From Streptomyces hygroscopicus (GTDB taxonomy: Bacteria > Actinomycetota > Actinomycetes > Streptomycetales > Streptomycetaceae), in NCBI RefSeq assembly GCF_026168105.1, contig NZ_LBMW01000006.1, positions 186,001-250,000 of the forward strand: DNA of 64,000 nt, written 5' to 3'. Shown piece by piece: positions 42,378-51,957 of the stretch. The number at the start of each line of letters is the position of its first letter. Position 1 is the stretch's first letter. The translations under genes and the position numbers were made by a program. The notes beneath the pieces are model-generated. The model searched no databases. It saw only the letters and a program-made list of their open reading frames with translations, and had not been told where the DNA came from.

Positions 42378-44758
42378 TACTGGCAGGCCTCGCAGGACTC
42401 GGGGTTCTCAAGGGAGCAGGCGACGGCGTCGGGGTCGGCGACCTGCTGCAGGGGGATGGACTGAGCGGTCTGCGCCTGGCCCTGGGCGGCGCGGGCGATG
42501 CGCGTCGCCGGGCGCGAGCGCAGGTAGTACGTCGTCTTCAGGCCCTGCTTCCAGGCGTACGCGTACATCGAGGAGAGCTTGCCGATGGTCGGCGTCTCCA
42601 TGAACAGGTTCAGGGACTGGGCCTGGTCCAGGAACGGGGTGCGCGCGGCGGCCATGTCGATCAGCCCGCGCTGCGGGATCTCCCACGCCGTGCGGTACAG
42701 CATCCGTACGTCCTCGGGGATCCAGACGAAGTCCTGCACCGAGCCGCCCGACTCGCGCAGCGCCTCACGGGTGCGGGCGTCCCAGACGCCGAGGTCCTTG
42801 AGGTCCTTCACCAGGTAGGAGTTGACCTGCAGGAACTCCCCGGAGAGCGTCTCGCGCTTGAACAGGTTGGAGACCTGCGGCTCGATGCACTCGTACGCGC
42901 CCGCGATGGACGCGATGGTGGCGGTCGGCGCGATGGCGAGCAACAGCGAGTTGCGCATGCCGACGACGGCGATACGTTCCCGCAGCGCCGCCCAGCGCTC
43001 GGGCCAGGTCAGCTGTGCGTCGTAGTGGTCGGGGTGCAGCACGCCCCGGGCGGTGCGGGTCCTCTCCCAGGCCGGCAGGGGGCCGTTGCGCTCGGCGAGG
43101 CCGACGGAGGCCTCGTACGCGGCGAGCATGACGCGCTCGGCGATCCGGGTGGACAGCCGCCCGGCCTCCGGGGAGTCGAAGGGCAGCCGCAGTTTGAAGA
43201 AGACGTCCTGGAGGCCCATGGCGCCGAGGCCGACGGGGCGCCACTTGGCGTTGGAACGGCCCGCCTGCTCGGTCGGGTAGAAGTTGATGTCGACCACGCG
43301 GTCGAGGAAGGTGACGGCCGTGCGGACGGTGGCGTCCAGCCGCTCCCAGTCGAGGTCACCGGCCGCCGGGTCGACGAACGCGCCGAGGTTGACGGACCCC
43401 AGGTTGCAGACCGCCGTCTCGCCGTCGTCCGTGACCTCCAGGATCTCCGTGCAGAGGTTGGAGGAGTGGATGACGTGACCCGGCTCGGCCGTCTGGTTGG
43501 CGGTGCGGTTGGCCGCGTCCTTGAAGGTCATCCAGCCGTTGCCGGTCTGCGCGAGGGTGCGCATCATGCGGCCGTACAGATCGCGGGCGGGGATCGTCTT
43601 CTTCGCCAGGCCCGCGGCCTCCGCCTTGCGGTACGCGGTGTCGAACTCCGCGCCCCACAGGTCCACCAGCTCCGGCACGTCCGACGGGGAGAACAGCGAC
43701 CACTGCTCGTCGGCGTTGACCCGGCGCATGAACTCGTCCGGAACCCAGTGCGCCAGGTTGAGATTGTGCGTACGGCGCGCGTCCTCACCGGTGTTGTCGC
43801 GCAGCTCCAGGAACTCCTCGATGTCGGAGTGCCAGGTCTCCAGGTAGACGGCTGCTGCGCCCTTGCGGCGGCCGCCCTGGTTCACCGCGGCGACCGAGGC
43901 GTCAAGGGTCTTGAGGAACGGAACGATGCCGTTGGAGTGCCCGTTGGTGCCGCGGATGAGGGACCCGCGGGAGCGGATGCGGGAGTACGAGAGCCCGATG
44001 CCGCCGGCGTGCTTGGAAAGACGCGCGACCTGGTGGTAGCGGTCGTAGATGGAGTCCAGCTCGTCCATCGGGGAGTCGAGGAGATAGCAGGACGACATCT
44101 GCGGGTGCCGGGTACCGGAGTTGAAGAGCGTGGGAGAGGAGGGCAGGTAGTCGAGCCTGCTCATGAGCCCGTAGAGCGCGGCGACCTCGTCGAGGGAGCG
44201 GGCGGTGTCGTCCTCGGCGAGTCCGGCGGCGACGCGCAGCATGAAGTGCTGGGGCGTCTCGACGACCTTGCGGGTGATCGGGTGGCGCAGGAGGTAGCGG
44301 CTGTGCAGGGTGCGCAGGCCGAAGTAGCCGAAGCGGTCGTCGGCGTCCGGGTCGATCAGGGCGTCGAGTCGGGCGGCGTGGACGCGTACGAACTCGGCGG
44401 TCCCGTCGGCGATGAGACCTTCCCGGTGGCCTACGGCGACGGACTCGGTGAAGGACGTGACGCCCTGGGAGGCGGCTTCGGCGCGGATGCCGATCGTCAG
44501 CAGCCGGGCGGCGAGCCTCGAGTAGGCGGGGTCCTCGGAGATGAGACCGGCGGCCGCCTCCGTGGCCAGCTCGCGCAGCTCCGACTCGTCCGCATGCGCC
44601 GACCGGCCGCGCAGCGCGGCGGCGGCGACCCGGCCGGGGTCGGCGTCGGGGAGGTCGGCGGTCAGCTCGGTCAGGGTCCGCAACAGCGCGGTACCGGGGC
44701 CCTCGTCCGCCGGGGACGCCTCGGCTGTTGAAACCGGGTCGGCTGGCGCGATGGTCAC
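42377..44758 (-). CDS. nrdA: Ribonucleotide reductase class Ia large subunit
   Basis: 793-aa catalytic subunit from GTG 44758 (GGGAGAG upstream). Active-site features: the SSCYLLD cysteine, SNLCTEILEV and AVCNLGSVNLGAF with the Cys-Asn pair, the radical cysteine region, MALLAIAPTATIASIAGAYECIEPQ-like TIA motif (LLLAIAPTATIASIAG), and the C-terminal redox pair in ENPESCEACQ. The first 100 residues show only a weak ATP-cone, so dATP allostery may be altered; this is a reading by eye. It is controlled by a cobalamin riboswitch, so B12 should repress this oxygen-dependent enzyme in favour of the class II NrdJ. Confidence 0.95.
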   Translation of the reverse strand: MTIAPADPVSTAEASPADEGPGTALLRTLTELTADLPDADPGRVAAAALRGRSAHADESELRELATEAAAGLISEDPAYSRLAARLLTIGIRAEAASQGVTSFTESVAVGHREGLIADGTAEFVRVHAARLDALIDPDADDRFGYFGLRTLHSRYLLRHPITRKVVETPQHFMLRVAAGLAEDDTARSLDEVAALYGLMSRLDYLPSSPTLFNSGTRHPQMSSCYLLDSPMDELDSIYDRYHQVARLSKHAGGIGLSYSRIRSRGSLIRGTNGHSNGIVPFLKTLDASVAAVNQGGRRKGAAAVYLETWHSDIEEFLELRDNTGEDARRTHNLNLAHWVPDEFMRRVNADEQWSLFSPSDVPELVDLWGAEFDTAYRKAEAAGLAKKTIPARDLYGRMMRTLAQTGNGWMTFKDAANRTANQTAEPGHVIHSSNLCTEILEVTDDGETAVCNLGSVNLGAFVDPAAGDLDWERLDATVRTAVTFLDRVVDINFYPTEQAGRSNAKWRPVGLGAMGLQDVFFKLRLPFDSPEAGRLSTRIAERVMLAAYEASVGLAERNGPLPAWERTRTARGVLHPDHYDAQLTWPERWAALRERIAVVGMRNSLLLAIAPTATIASIAGAYECIEPQVSNLFKRETLSGEFLQVNSYLVKDLKDLGVWDARTREALRESGGSVQDFVWIPEDVRMLYRTAWEIPQRGLIDMAAARTPFLDQAQSLNLFMETPTIGKLSSMYAYAWKQGLKTTYYLRSRPATRIARAAQGQAQTAQSIPLQQVADPDAVACSLENPESCEACQ

Positions 44759-44866
44759 GTGGGACTCTCCCTCGCTCGGCACGGGGCCTGGCGGAGGGCA
44801 GGGGGCGGCTCACGAGCGCACGAGGCGTCGCGTCCACCGGCCCACTCCACGAGGCCCGGACGTCAG

Positions 44867-45010
44867 GCGCCCGGGCCGGAATGGCCGGGCGCACTGTCGG
44901 CAGGTCCTCGGACTGACGCTCGGACGTGTCCGACCCGGGGACGGACACGCACAAGTACACCGTTGCGGGACAGTTCCGGATTCGCACCGGATTCCCCTGC
45001 GGTGACAGCG
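44867..45010 (-). ncRNA. Cobalamin riboswitch with expression-platform hairpin upstream of nrdA
   Basis: On the minus strand the aptamer shows GGGGAATCCGGTGCGAAT, CTGTCCCGCAACGGTG and the B12 box GTCAGTCCGAGGACCTGCC (44898-44917). P1 closes as 45004-45008 with 44894-44898. The aptamer is compact, about 120 nt. Just past P1 a strong GC hairpin (44867-44892, GCGCCCGG arms) overlaps the P1 3' strand and is the likely switching terminator or sequestering element. B12 control of nrdAB is known in Streptomyces. About 110 nt separate the hairpin from the nrdA start. Confidence 0.9.
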
Positions 45011-45016
45011 AGCATG

Positions 45017-45062
45017 AGCATACATCTTGTGCCGGGGCGCGATGCCACCCCCAGATGTTGTG
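45017..45062 (-). promoter_or_regulatory. nrdA promoter with two NrdR-like boxes
   Basis: Minus-strand CACAACATCT (45062-45053) and CACAAGATGT (45031-45022) are similar 10-mers starting exactly 31 bp apart, three helical turns, the spacing typical of paired NrdR boxes. A -10-like TATGCT (45022-45017) overlaps the second box, and a TTGACA lies further upstream at 45087-45082. NrdR control is inferred. Confidence 0.65.
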
Positions 45063-45127
45063 CCGTGTCGGCTTCGGAGAGTGTCAAAGTGCCAACTCAT
45101 GGGTGAGGAGGGTGAGGTCGTCGAGCT

Positions 45128-45226
45128 GGGGGAGGGGTTCCAGTCCCGCTCCGGGGTGCGGACGAAGCCCGGACGTTCGCAGATGCGGTGGGCGGCGCGC
45201 ATCGCGCGCTGGGCCGACAGGACGAC
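45128..45226 (-). pseudogene. GNAT acetyltransferase C-terminal remnant
   Basis: A minus-strand frame reads VVLSAQRAMRAAHRICE followed by RPGFVRTPERDWNP. This fits the GNAT consensus of a helix with AAxRxYE, then xGFxRxPERDWxP. No acetyl-CoA loop (Q/RxxGxG/A) or N-terminal half is found upstream, and the frame runs on into the nrdA promoter. It looks like a decayed 3' fragment of a former gene in the gap 45063-45303. Confidence 0.45.
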
Positions 45227-45303
45227 GCGTACGGGTGCGGCAACGGGGGTGCGGGGAGGGTACGGGCCGCCGTTTGATGACGGCGGGCCGCGGGTACGGC
45301 AGC

Positions 45304-45330
45304 GGGCCGTCGGATAGTGTCCGACGGCCC
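45304..45330 (-). terminator. Terminator of the symporter operon
   Basis: GGGCCGTCGGA (45304-45314) pairs with TCCGACGGCCC (45320-45330), 11 bp with loop TAGTG, 15 bp past the symporter stop. Confidence 0.82.
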
Positions 45331-45345
45331 GTTGGTCCGTTCTGC

Positions 45346-46974
45346 CTAGTGGGACGCCCCCGCCGTGGCCGGCGGAAGCTCCACCTGGACCCCGGGGTCG
45401 CCCGCGTCCGCCGTGTAGTCCTCCGGCTTCGTCTCGTCGACGCCCTCCGGGGCCTTCACCGCCTTCAGGACGAGGGTCAGGACCACCGTGACCACGACGT
45501 TCAGCACGAACGCCGTCAGGCCGATGTAGCCGATCTCGCCGATACCCGGGATCTCCTTCGCCGAGCCGCCGAAGTGCTTCTGGGTCGGGGACGCGACGCC
45601 GTACGCCGCGAGCGTGCCGTACGCCATGCCGACCGCCCAGCCCGCGAGCAGCGCCCAGCGGTGGAACCAGCGCGTGAACAGGCCGCCGACCAGGGCCGGG
45701 AAGGTCTGCAGGATCCAGATGCCGCCGAGGAGCTGGAAGTTGATCGCCACCGTCTTGTCCATGGTCAGGACGAAGACCAGCGCGCCCACCTTCACCAGCA
45801 GGGACACTGTCTTGGAGACCCGGGTCTCCTGCTGCGCCGTGGCGTCGGGCTTGAGGAACTCCTTGTAGATGTTGCGCGTGAAGAGGTTCGCCGCCGCGAT
45901 GGACATGATCGCCGCCGGGACCAGCGCGCCGATGCCGATCGCGGCGAACGCCACGCCCGCGAACCAGTCGGGGAACATGTTCTCGAACAGCTGCGGAATC
46001 GCCAGTTGCCCGTTCTGCACCTTCACACCGGCCGCGGTCGCCATGAAGCCGAGCAGCGCAAGCAGACCCAGCATCAGCGAGTACAGCGGCAGGATCGTGG
46101 TGTTGCGGCGGATCACCTCACGGCTGCGCGAGGACAGCGTGGCCGTGACCGAGTGCGGGTACATGAACAGCGCGAGCGCCGAACCCAGCGCGAGCGTCGC
46201 GTACGTCCACTGACCCGCCTGCGGCGGTACGAGGGCGCCGCGCGGCTTCCCCGTCAACGGGCTCGTCTGCGCGAGCGCATGGCTCGCCTTCGTGAAGATC
46301 TCGTCGAAGCCGCCCAGCTTGATCGGGATGTAGATGATCGCCACCGCGATGACGATGTAGATCAGCGTGTCCTTCACGAACGCGATCAGGGCGGGGGCCC
46401 GCAGACCCGACGAATACGTGTAGGCGGCCAGCACGCCGAAGGCGATCAGCAGCGGCAGATCCTTCACGAACCAGTTCGTGTTCTCCCCTCCGCCGACGCC
46501 CATCACGTCCAGCACGGCCTGGATGCCGACGAGTTGGAGCGCGATGTACGGCATCGTCGCCAGGATGCCCGTCACGGCCACCGCCAGTGACAGGCCCTTC
46601 GAGCCGAAACGGCCCCGCACGAAGTCCGACGTCGTCACGTACCCGTGCCGGTGCGAGACCGACCACAGACGCGGCAGGAACGTGAAGATCAGCGGATAGA
46701 CCAGGATGGTGTACGGCACCGCGAAGAAGCCGGCCGCGCCCGCCGCGTAGATCGCCGCCGGGACGGCCACGAACGTGTAAGCCGTGTACAGGTCGCCGCC
46801 GAGCAGGAACCAGGTGACCCAGGTGCCGAACGACCGTCCGCCCAGGCCCCATTCGTCGAGGCTGTGCTCGTTCTCGGCCTTGCGCCAGCGCGCCGCCAGG
46901 AAGCCCACGACGGTGACGGCCAGGAAGAAGAAGATGAAGACGCCGAGCGCGACGCCGTTGACGCCGTTCTTCAT
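45346..46974 (-). CDS. Solute:sodium symporter (monocarboxylate-permease-like)
   Basis: 542-aa SSS-family transporter with about 13 hydrophobic helices. Sodium-site-bearing segments are recognisable: WFLLGGDLYTAYTFVAVPAAIYA (helices 1-2), LATMPYIALQLVGIQAVLDVMG, and the family signature near FAAIGIGALVPAAIMSIAAANLFTRNIY. It resembles MctP-type uptake of lactate, pyruvate or acetate. Its ATG overlaps the stop of the DUF3311 gene by four bases; DUF3311 proteins are the usual small partner of these symporters. Substrate not determined from sequence. Confidence 0.88.
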   Translation of the reverse strand: MKNGVNGVALGVFIFFFLAVTVVGFLAARWRKAENEHSLDEWGLGGRSFGTWVTWFLLGGDLYTAYTFVAVPAAIYAAGAAGFFAVPYTILVYPLIFTFLPRLWSVSHRHGYVTTSDFVRGRFGSKGLSLAVAVTGILATMPYIALQLVGIQAVLDVMGVGGGENTNWFVKDLPLLIAFGVLAAYTYSSGLRAPALIAFVKDTLIYIVIAVAIIYIPIKLGGFDEIFTKASHALAQTSPLTGKPRGALVPPQAGQWTYATLALGSALALFMYPHSVTATLSSRSREVIRRNTTILPLYSLMLGLLALLGFMATAAGVKVQNGQLAIPQLFENMFPDWFAGVAFAAIGIGALVPAAIMSIAAANLFTRNIYKEFLKPDATAQQETRVSKTVSLLVKVGALVFVLTMDKTVAINFQLLGGIWILQTFPALVGGLFTRWFHRWALLAGWAVGMAYGTLAAYGVASPTQKHFGGSAKEIPGIGEIGYIGLTAFVLNVVVTVVLTLVLKAVKAPEGVDETKPEDYTADAGDPGVQVELPPATAGASH

Positions 46975-47237
46975 TCCGACGCACCGCCCTTCTTGCCGGC
47001 CCGGGCGCGCTGGTCACGCTGCCACAGCTTGTACGCGGTCATCGTCAGAGCCGTGGAGATCAGGACCCACAGCATCTGGTACCAGTAGAAGAATGGGATG
47101 CCGATGAAGGCGGGGTCCGGCTTGGCGTAGGAGCCGACCCACAGCATCGCGACGAAGGGTGCTACGAGACAGAGGGCGATGACGACGCGTACGGGCGTCA
47201 CCAACGCATCTCCGGTCACATCCGACTGATTTGACAT
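46971..47237 (-). CDS. DUF3311 small membrane protein, symporter partner
   Basis: 88 aa from ATG 47237. Two membrane helices: VRVVIALCLVAPFVAMLWVGSY and GIPFFYWYQMLWVLISTALTMTAYKLW, the latter with the DUF3311 hallmark PFFYWYQxxW. It ends basic (RDQRARAGKKGG). Coupled to the symporter gene (ATGA). It probably serves as an accessory subunit or stability factor, as YhdT-like proteins do for pantothenate-type symporters. Confidence 0.88.
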   Translation of the reverse strand: MSNQSDVTGDALVTPVRVVIALCLVAPFVAMLWVGSYAKPDPAFIGIPFFYWYQMLWVLISTALTMTAYKLWQRDQRARAGKKGGASE

Positions 47238-47460
47238 CTGGCGGCTCCGTCCCCTCACTGTTCACCTGTGTAATGCGCAGGCAATGTAGGTGACTGCGTC
47301 ACGAAAGCGGAAGCCCTCGTCCGTACATCGGTCCTGAGCAGCGGCAAAGTCCCTGCCGGGGCCACCGCTCGCAACGGTTCGCAGGCATGACGGGAGGACC
47401 GTAGAGCAGCTTCGGGGCCGGCGCCACACCGTGCGCACCACCCCGGGCGGCCAATTCCTG

Positions 47461-48273
<813 letters not shown>

Positions 48274-48378
48274 TCACGGCTCACATCGTGGCACGGCTTC
48301 GGGGGAGGGATCCCCCCGCACGCTCCGTGATCCCCGCCATGCGGCCGGGGATCCCCTCTGTATACCGTCGGCAACCTT

Positions 48379-48394
48379 GCTGGTCTAGTCCACC
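48379..48394. promoter_or_regulatory. DasR-responsive element (dre) 1
   Basis: GCTGGTCTAGTCCACC, core TGGTCTAGTCCA (48381-48392), close to the dre consensus ACTGGTCTAGACCACT. It lies 155 bp from dasR and 259 bp from dasA, so it may serve dasR itself. Confidence 0.82.
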
Positions 48395-48525
48395 GCGCTC
48401 AAGTGGTCCAGCCGGCGGCGAGGGAAGACGTCCGCCCGTTTTCGCTGGGTTCCTACTTAAAGGCCCTTTCATATGTAGGTCCCATAACGAAGGCCCTGAG
48501 CGGGGCGAACACCCTTGACGCGCCT

Positions 48526-48541
48526 ATTGGTCTGGGCCAAG
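48526..48541. promoter_or_regulatory. Weak dre-like site 2
   Basis: ATTGGTCTGGGCCAAG keeps the TTGGTCT...CCAA symmetry with a GC-rich centre. It lies just downstream of a TTGACG (-35-like, 48515-48520), so a bound protein would cover the promoter. Confidence 0.5.
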
Positions 48542-48550
48542 CTCCCCCGT

Positions 48551-48566
48551 ACTGGTCTACACCATT
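48551..48566. promoter_or_regulatory. DasR-responsive element (dre) 3 upstream of dasA
   Basis: ACTGGTCTACACCATT, core TGGTCTACACCA, an excellent match to dre, 87 bp upstream of dasA. A further half-site ATTGGTCCAG follows at 48564. Confidence 0.85.
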
Positions 48567-48652
48567 GGTCCAGTTCCCGGCCCCACGGGCGGTACTCGTC
48601 GTCAGTCGCCGCGGGGACAAGGGGGGTTTGTGGCATCCCTGAGGAGGGTGGC

Positions 48653-49939
48653 GTGAAGCGCAAGCTGATAGCCGCGATCGGTATCGCGGGCATGGTGGTC
48701 TCCATCGCGGCGTGCGGGGGCGGCGGCGGCAAGTCCGGGGGATCGGACAAGGGAGCGGACGCCAAGGAGCTCACCGTCTGGCTGACGGTCGACGCCCAGA
48801 ACAACTGGCCCGCCCTGGTGAAGGCCGCCGACGACGCGGTGCTGAAGAAGCACCCGGGCGTCAAGATCAAGCACGAGTACTACGGCTGGCCGGACAAGAA
48901 CCCCAAGCTCGACGCGGTCCTCGCCACCGACAAGGCGCCCGACGTGGTCGAGATGGGCAACACCGAGATGCTCGGCTACATGGTCAAGGGCGCCTTCGCG
49001 CCCGTCGACCCGGCCAAGTTCGACAACTCCGGCCAGTGGCTGGACGGCCTCAAGGCCTCGGTGACCTACGAGGGCCAGACGTACGGCGTCCCCTACTACG
49101 CCGGCGGTCGCGTGGCCAACTGGCGCAAGGACATCGCCGCCTCCGTCGGCGTCAAGACGCCCCCGAAGACGTACCAGGAGCTGACCGCCGACCTGGACAA
49201 GATCCAGAAGAAGGAGGGAGCCACGTTCAGCGCCTGGTACCAGCCGACACGCGACTGGTACGCGGCCATGTCCTTCGTCTACGACGCGGGCGGCTCCATC
49301 GCCAAGCAGGAGGGCGGCCAGTGGAAGGCCAACCTCTCCTCGCCCGAGTCCCTCAAGGGCCTGGGCGAGTTCAAGACGATCGTCGACTCGTACATGCACG
49401 GCGACAAGACCAAGGACGAGTCCGACCGTTACATCGTCTACGGCCAGGGCAAGTCCGCCATGATCTTCGGTGCCGCCTGGGAGGGCGCGACGGCGGCCGA
49501 CCCGAAGAACGACAAGACGGGCAAGCTGAAGGACAACCTCGAGAACTTCGTGATGCCCGGCCCGTCCGGCAAGAACATCCCGGTCTTCCTGGGCGGTTCC
49601 GACCTCGCGATCCCGGTCAAGTCCAAGGCGCAGGCCCTGGCCGCCGAGTGGGTCAACGCCTTCACCGGCTCGCAGGGCCAGAAGGGCCTGATGGCCAAGG
49701 GCAACCTGCCCAACAACAAGACCGACCTCGCCACGCTGAAGAATGACCCGGCGACGGCGGTCCCGGCCACCGCGGCCGAGTCCAACTGGTTCGTGCCGAT
49801 GGCGCCGGGCTGGGGTCAGGTGGAGAAGGCGCAGATCCTGCAGACCATGCTGCAGGACATCGGCACCGGCAAGAAGTCCGTCGAGGCCGCCGCCAAGGAC
49901 GCGGACGCCGCGATCGACAAGGTCATCAACACCAAGTGA
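48653..49939 (+). CDS. dasA: Chitosaccharide ABC transporter binding lipoprotein DasA
   Basis: 428-aa solute-binding lipoprotein for chitobiose-type sugars. GTG 48653 has GAGGAGG 5 nt upstream. The signal peptide KRKLIAAIGIAGMVVSIAAC ends in lipobox IAAC, with a Gly/Ser-rich spacer (GGGGGKSGGSDKG). The mature part is a family 1 binding protein (ELTVWLTVDAQNNW, APDVVEMGNTEMLGYM, GVPYYAGGRVANWRKD). It is the first gene of dasABC and is repressed by DasR. A strong hairpin after the stop probably lowers expression of the permease genes relative to it. Confidence 0.95.
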   Translation: MKRKLIAAIGIAGMVVSIAACGGGGGKSGGSDKGADAKELTVWLTVDAQNNWPALVKAADDAVLKKHPGVKIKHEYYGWPDKNPKLDAVLATDKAPDVVEMGNTEMLGYMVKGAFAPVDPAKFDNSGQWLDGLKASVTYEGQTYGVPYYAGGRVANWRKDIAASVGVKTPPKTYQELTADLDKIQKKEGATFSAWYQPTRDWYAAMSFVYDAGGSIAKQEGGQWKANLSSPESLKGLGEFKTIVDSYMHGDKTKDESDRYIVYGQGKSAMIFGAAWEGATAADPKNDKTGKLKDNLENFVMPGPSGKNIPVFLGGSDLAIPVKSKAQALAAEWVNAFTGSQGQKGLMAKGNLPNNKTDLATLKNDPATAVPATAAESNWFVPMAPGWGQVEKAQILQTMLQDIGTGKKSVEAAAKDADAAIDKVINTK

Positions 49940-49946
49940 CCCGAGT

Positions 49947-49993
49947 GCAGGGCCCCATGGACCCCGGTGGCGACCACCGGGGCGGGGCCCTGC
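49947..49993 (+). terminator. Long hairpin between dasA and dasB
   Basis: Nested perfect stems: GCAGGGCCCC (49947-49956) with GGGGCCCTGC (49984-49993), and CCCCGGTGG (49962-49970) with CCACCGGGG (49974-49982). Located in the 168-bp dasA-dasB gap. Such structures usually stabilise the upstream mRNA or attenuate the downstream genes. Confidence 0.75.
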
Positions 49994-50107
49994 CTCACGC
50001 ACGACCGCGCGGGGGCGTCGTCCGCGTGCGGTCGTGCGGCTTCGCCTTCGTACGACGGTGCGGGGTTTCGCCCTCGTACGACCTGAGGGACCGCTGAGGA
50101 GCGCGCG

Positions 50108-51094
50108 ATGAGTGCCGCACACACGACCACCCCCGCCAAGGTGCCGCCACCGCGGCCGGCGCCGCCGCCGAGCGTTCCCGTCAGGCCACGCGGACGACGC
50201 ACATCGGGCGGGGGCGCCGTCCCCTGGGCACTGCTCGCTCCCTGTCTGCTCATTCTCGCCCTGGTGATGGGCTATCCGCTGGTCCGTCTGGTCACCCTCT
50301 CGTTCCAGAAGTTCGGCCAGTCCCAGCTCTGGGGCTTCAAGCCCGCCGAGTCGGTCGGCTTCGCCAACTTCACCACCGTGCTCGGGGACGGTGAGTTCTG
50401 GGCGGTCGTCCTGCGCACGATTCTCTTCGCCGCCGGTTCGGTGATCTTCACCATGGTCGCGGGCATGCTGATCGCGCTGCTGCTCCAACGGGTCTCCGGC
50501 TGGGTGAGAACACTCGTCAACATCGCACTGGTGGCCAGCTGGGGCATGCCGATCATCGTCGCGACCACGGTCTTCAAGTGGCTGTTCGACTCGGACTACG
50601 GCATCTTCAACGCACTGCTGAGCAAGCTGCCGGGCGTCGACATGATCGGTCACAACTGGTTCGCGAGCGGTCCCCAGGGCCTGGCCGTGATCATGCTCCT
50701 GGTGGTCTGGGGCGCCGTCCCCTTCGTGGTCATCACGCTCGGCGCGGGTCTCACACAGGTGCCCAGGGAGCTGGAGGAGGCCGCCCGCCTCGACGGCGCG
50801 GGTTCCTGGGGGGTCTTCCGGTATGTGACCCTGCCGATCCTCAAGCCGATCGTCGTGATGCTCACGACCCTCTCCGTCATTTGGGACATGGGCGTCTTCC
50901 CACAGGTCTTCGTGATGCGCGGCGGCCACCCCGAGGCCGAGTTCCAGCTGCTCACCACGTACTCGTACGACAAGGCGTTCGTGGTCAACGACTACGGACA
51001 GGGCTCCGCGATCGCACTGATCACCGTGCTGTTGCTGCTCGGTGTCGTCGCCGTCTACATGCGTCAGATGCTGAAGATCGGAGAGGTGGAATGA
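50108..51094 (+). CDS. dasB: Chitosaccharide ABC permease DasB
   Basis: 328-aa MalF-type permease. The N-terminus is cytoplasmic and Pro-rich (KVPPPRPAPPPSVPVRPRGRR), followed by six membrane helices. The EAA loop that contacts the ATPase reads PRELEEAARLDGAGSWGVFRYVTLPILKP. Pairs with DasC. No ATPase gene is in the cluster; the shared ATPase MsiK, encoded elsewhere, is known to energise this system. dasC starts within its stop codon (ATGA). Confidence 0.94.
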   Translation: MSAAHTTTPAKVPPPRPAPPPSVPVRPRGRRTSGGGAVPWALLAPCLLILALVMGYPLVRLVTLSFQKFGQSQLWGFKPAESVGFANFTTVLGDGEFWAVVLRTILFAAGSVIFTMVAGMLIALLLQRVSGWVRTLVNIALVASWGMPIIVATTVFKWLFDSDYGIFNALLSKLPGVDMIGHNWFASGPQGLAVIMLLVVWGAVPFVVITLGAGLTQVPRELEEAARLDGAGSWGVFRYVTLPILKPIVVMLTTLSVIWDMGVFPQVFVMRGGHPEAEFQLLTTYSYDKAFVVNDYGQGSAIALITVLLLLGVVAVYMRQMLKIGEVE

Positions 51095-51948
51095 GCGCGA
51101 CGGCCCTTTCCGGCGGCCCCGCGAGCCGCCGCCGGAGGTCCAGGCTCGGCTGGAACCTCCTCGGCCTGCTTGTCTTCGTCACCGCGGGCTTCCCCGTCTA
51201 CTGGATGGTCGACACCGCCTTCAAGCCCGCGAAGGACGCCATCGACCCGAACCCGAGCCTGCTGCCCACGGGTGTGACGCTGGCCAACTTTCGCCGGGCG
51301 CTGGACATCGCCGACTTCTGGGGACCGGTCGGCCGCAGCCTGATCGTGTCGCTGTCGGTGGTGGCGATCGGCATCGCCGTCGGCATGCTGGCCGCACTCG
51401 CCATCTCCCGCTTCGCCTTCCGCGGCCGGAAGATCGTGATCGTGGGCATCCTGGCGGTCCAGATGATCCCGCTGGTCGCCATGATCATCCCGGTGTTCCT
51501 GCTCCTCAACGACCTGGGCCAGTACGACAAGCTGTCGGGACTGATCATCACCTATCTGACCTTCATCCTCCCGTTCACGGTGTGGACGCTGCGCGGTTTC
51601 ATCGTCAACATCCCGCGCGAGCTGGAGGAGGCGGCGATGGTGGACGGCTGCTCGCGGACCGGCGCGTTCCTGCGCGTGGTCTTCCCGCTGCTCGCCCCCG
51701 GCCTGGTCGCCACCTCGGTCTACGGCTTCATCCAGGCGTGGAACGAATATCTGTACGCGCTGATGCTGATGAGCCAGGAGAACCAGACCGCGACCGTCTG
51801 GCTCGGCAACTTCACCACGAAGCACGGCACCGAGTACGCCCCCATGATGGCCGGCTCCACGATGATGGCGGTGCCGATCGTCGTTCTCTTCCTCCTCGTC
51901 CAGCGCAAGATGGCCGCGGGCCTCACCGCGGGCGCCGTGAAGGGATAA
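51091..51948 (+). CDS. dasC: Chitosaccharide ABC permease DasC
   Basis: 285-aa MalG-type permease with six membrane helices. The EAA loop is IPRELEEAAMVDGCSRTGAFLRVVFPLLAPG. The N-terminus RRRRSRLGWN is basic and cytoplasmic. It overlaps dasB by four bases and is followed 9 bp later by dasD. Confidence 0.94.
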   Translation: MSATALSGGPASRRRRSRLGWNLLGLLVFVTAGFPVYWMVDTAFKPAKDAIDPNPSLLPTGVTLANFRRALDIADFWGPVGRSLIVSLSVVAIGIAVGMLAALAISRFAFRGRKIVIVGILAVQMIPLVAMIIPVFLLLNDLGQYDKLSGLIITYLTFILPFTVWTLRGFIVNIPRELEEAAMVDGCSRTGAFLRVVFPLLAPGLVATSVYGFIQAWNEYLYALMLMSQENQTATVWLGNFTTKHGTEYAPMMAGSTMMAVPIVVLFLLVQRKMAAGLTAGAVKG

Positions 51949-51957
51949 ACCCACCCG

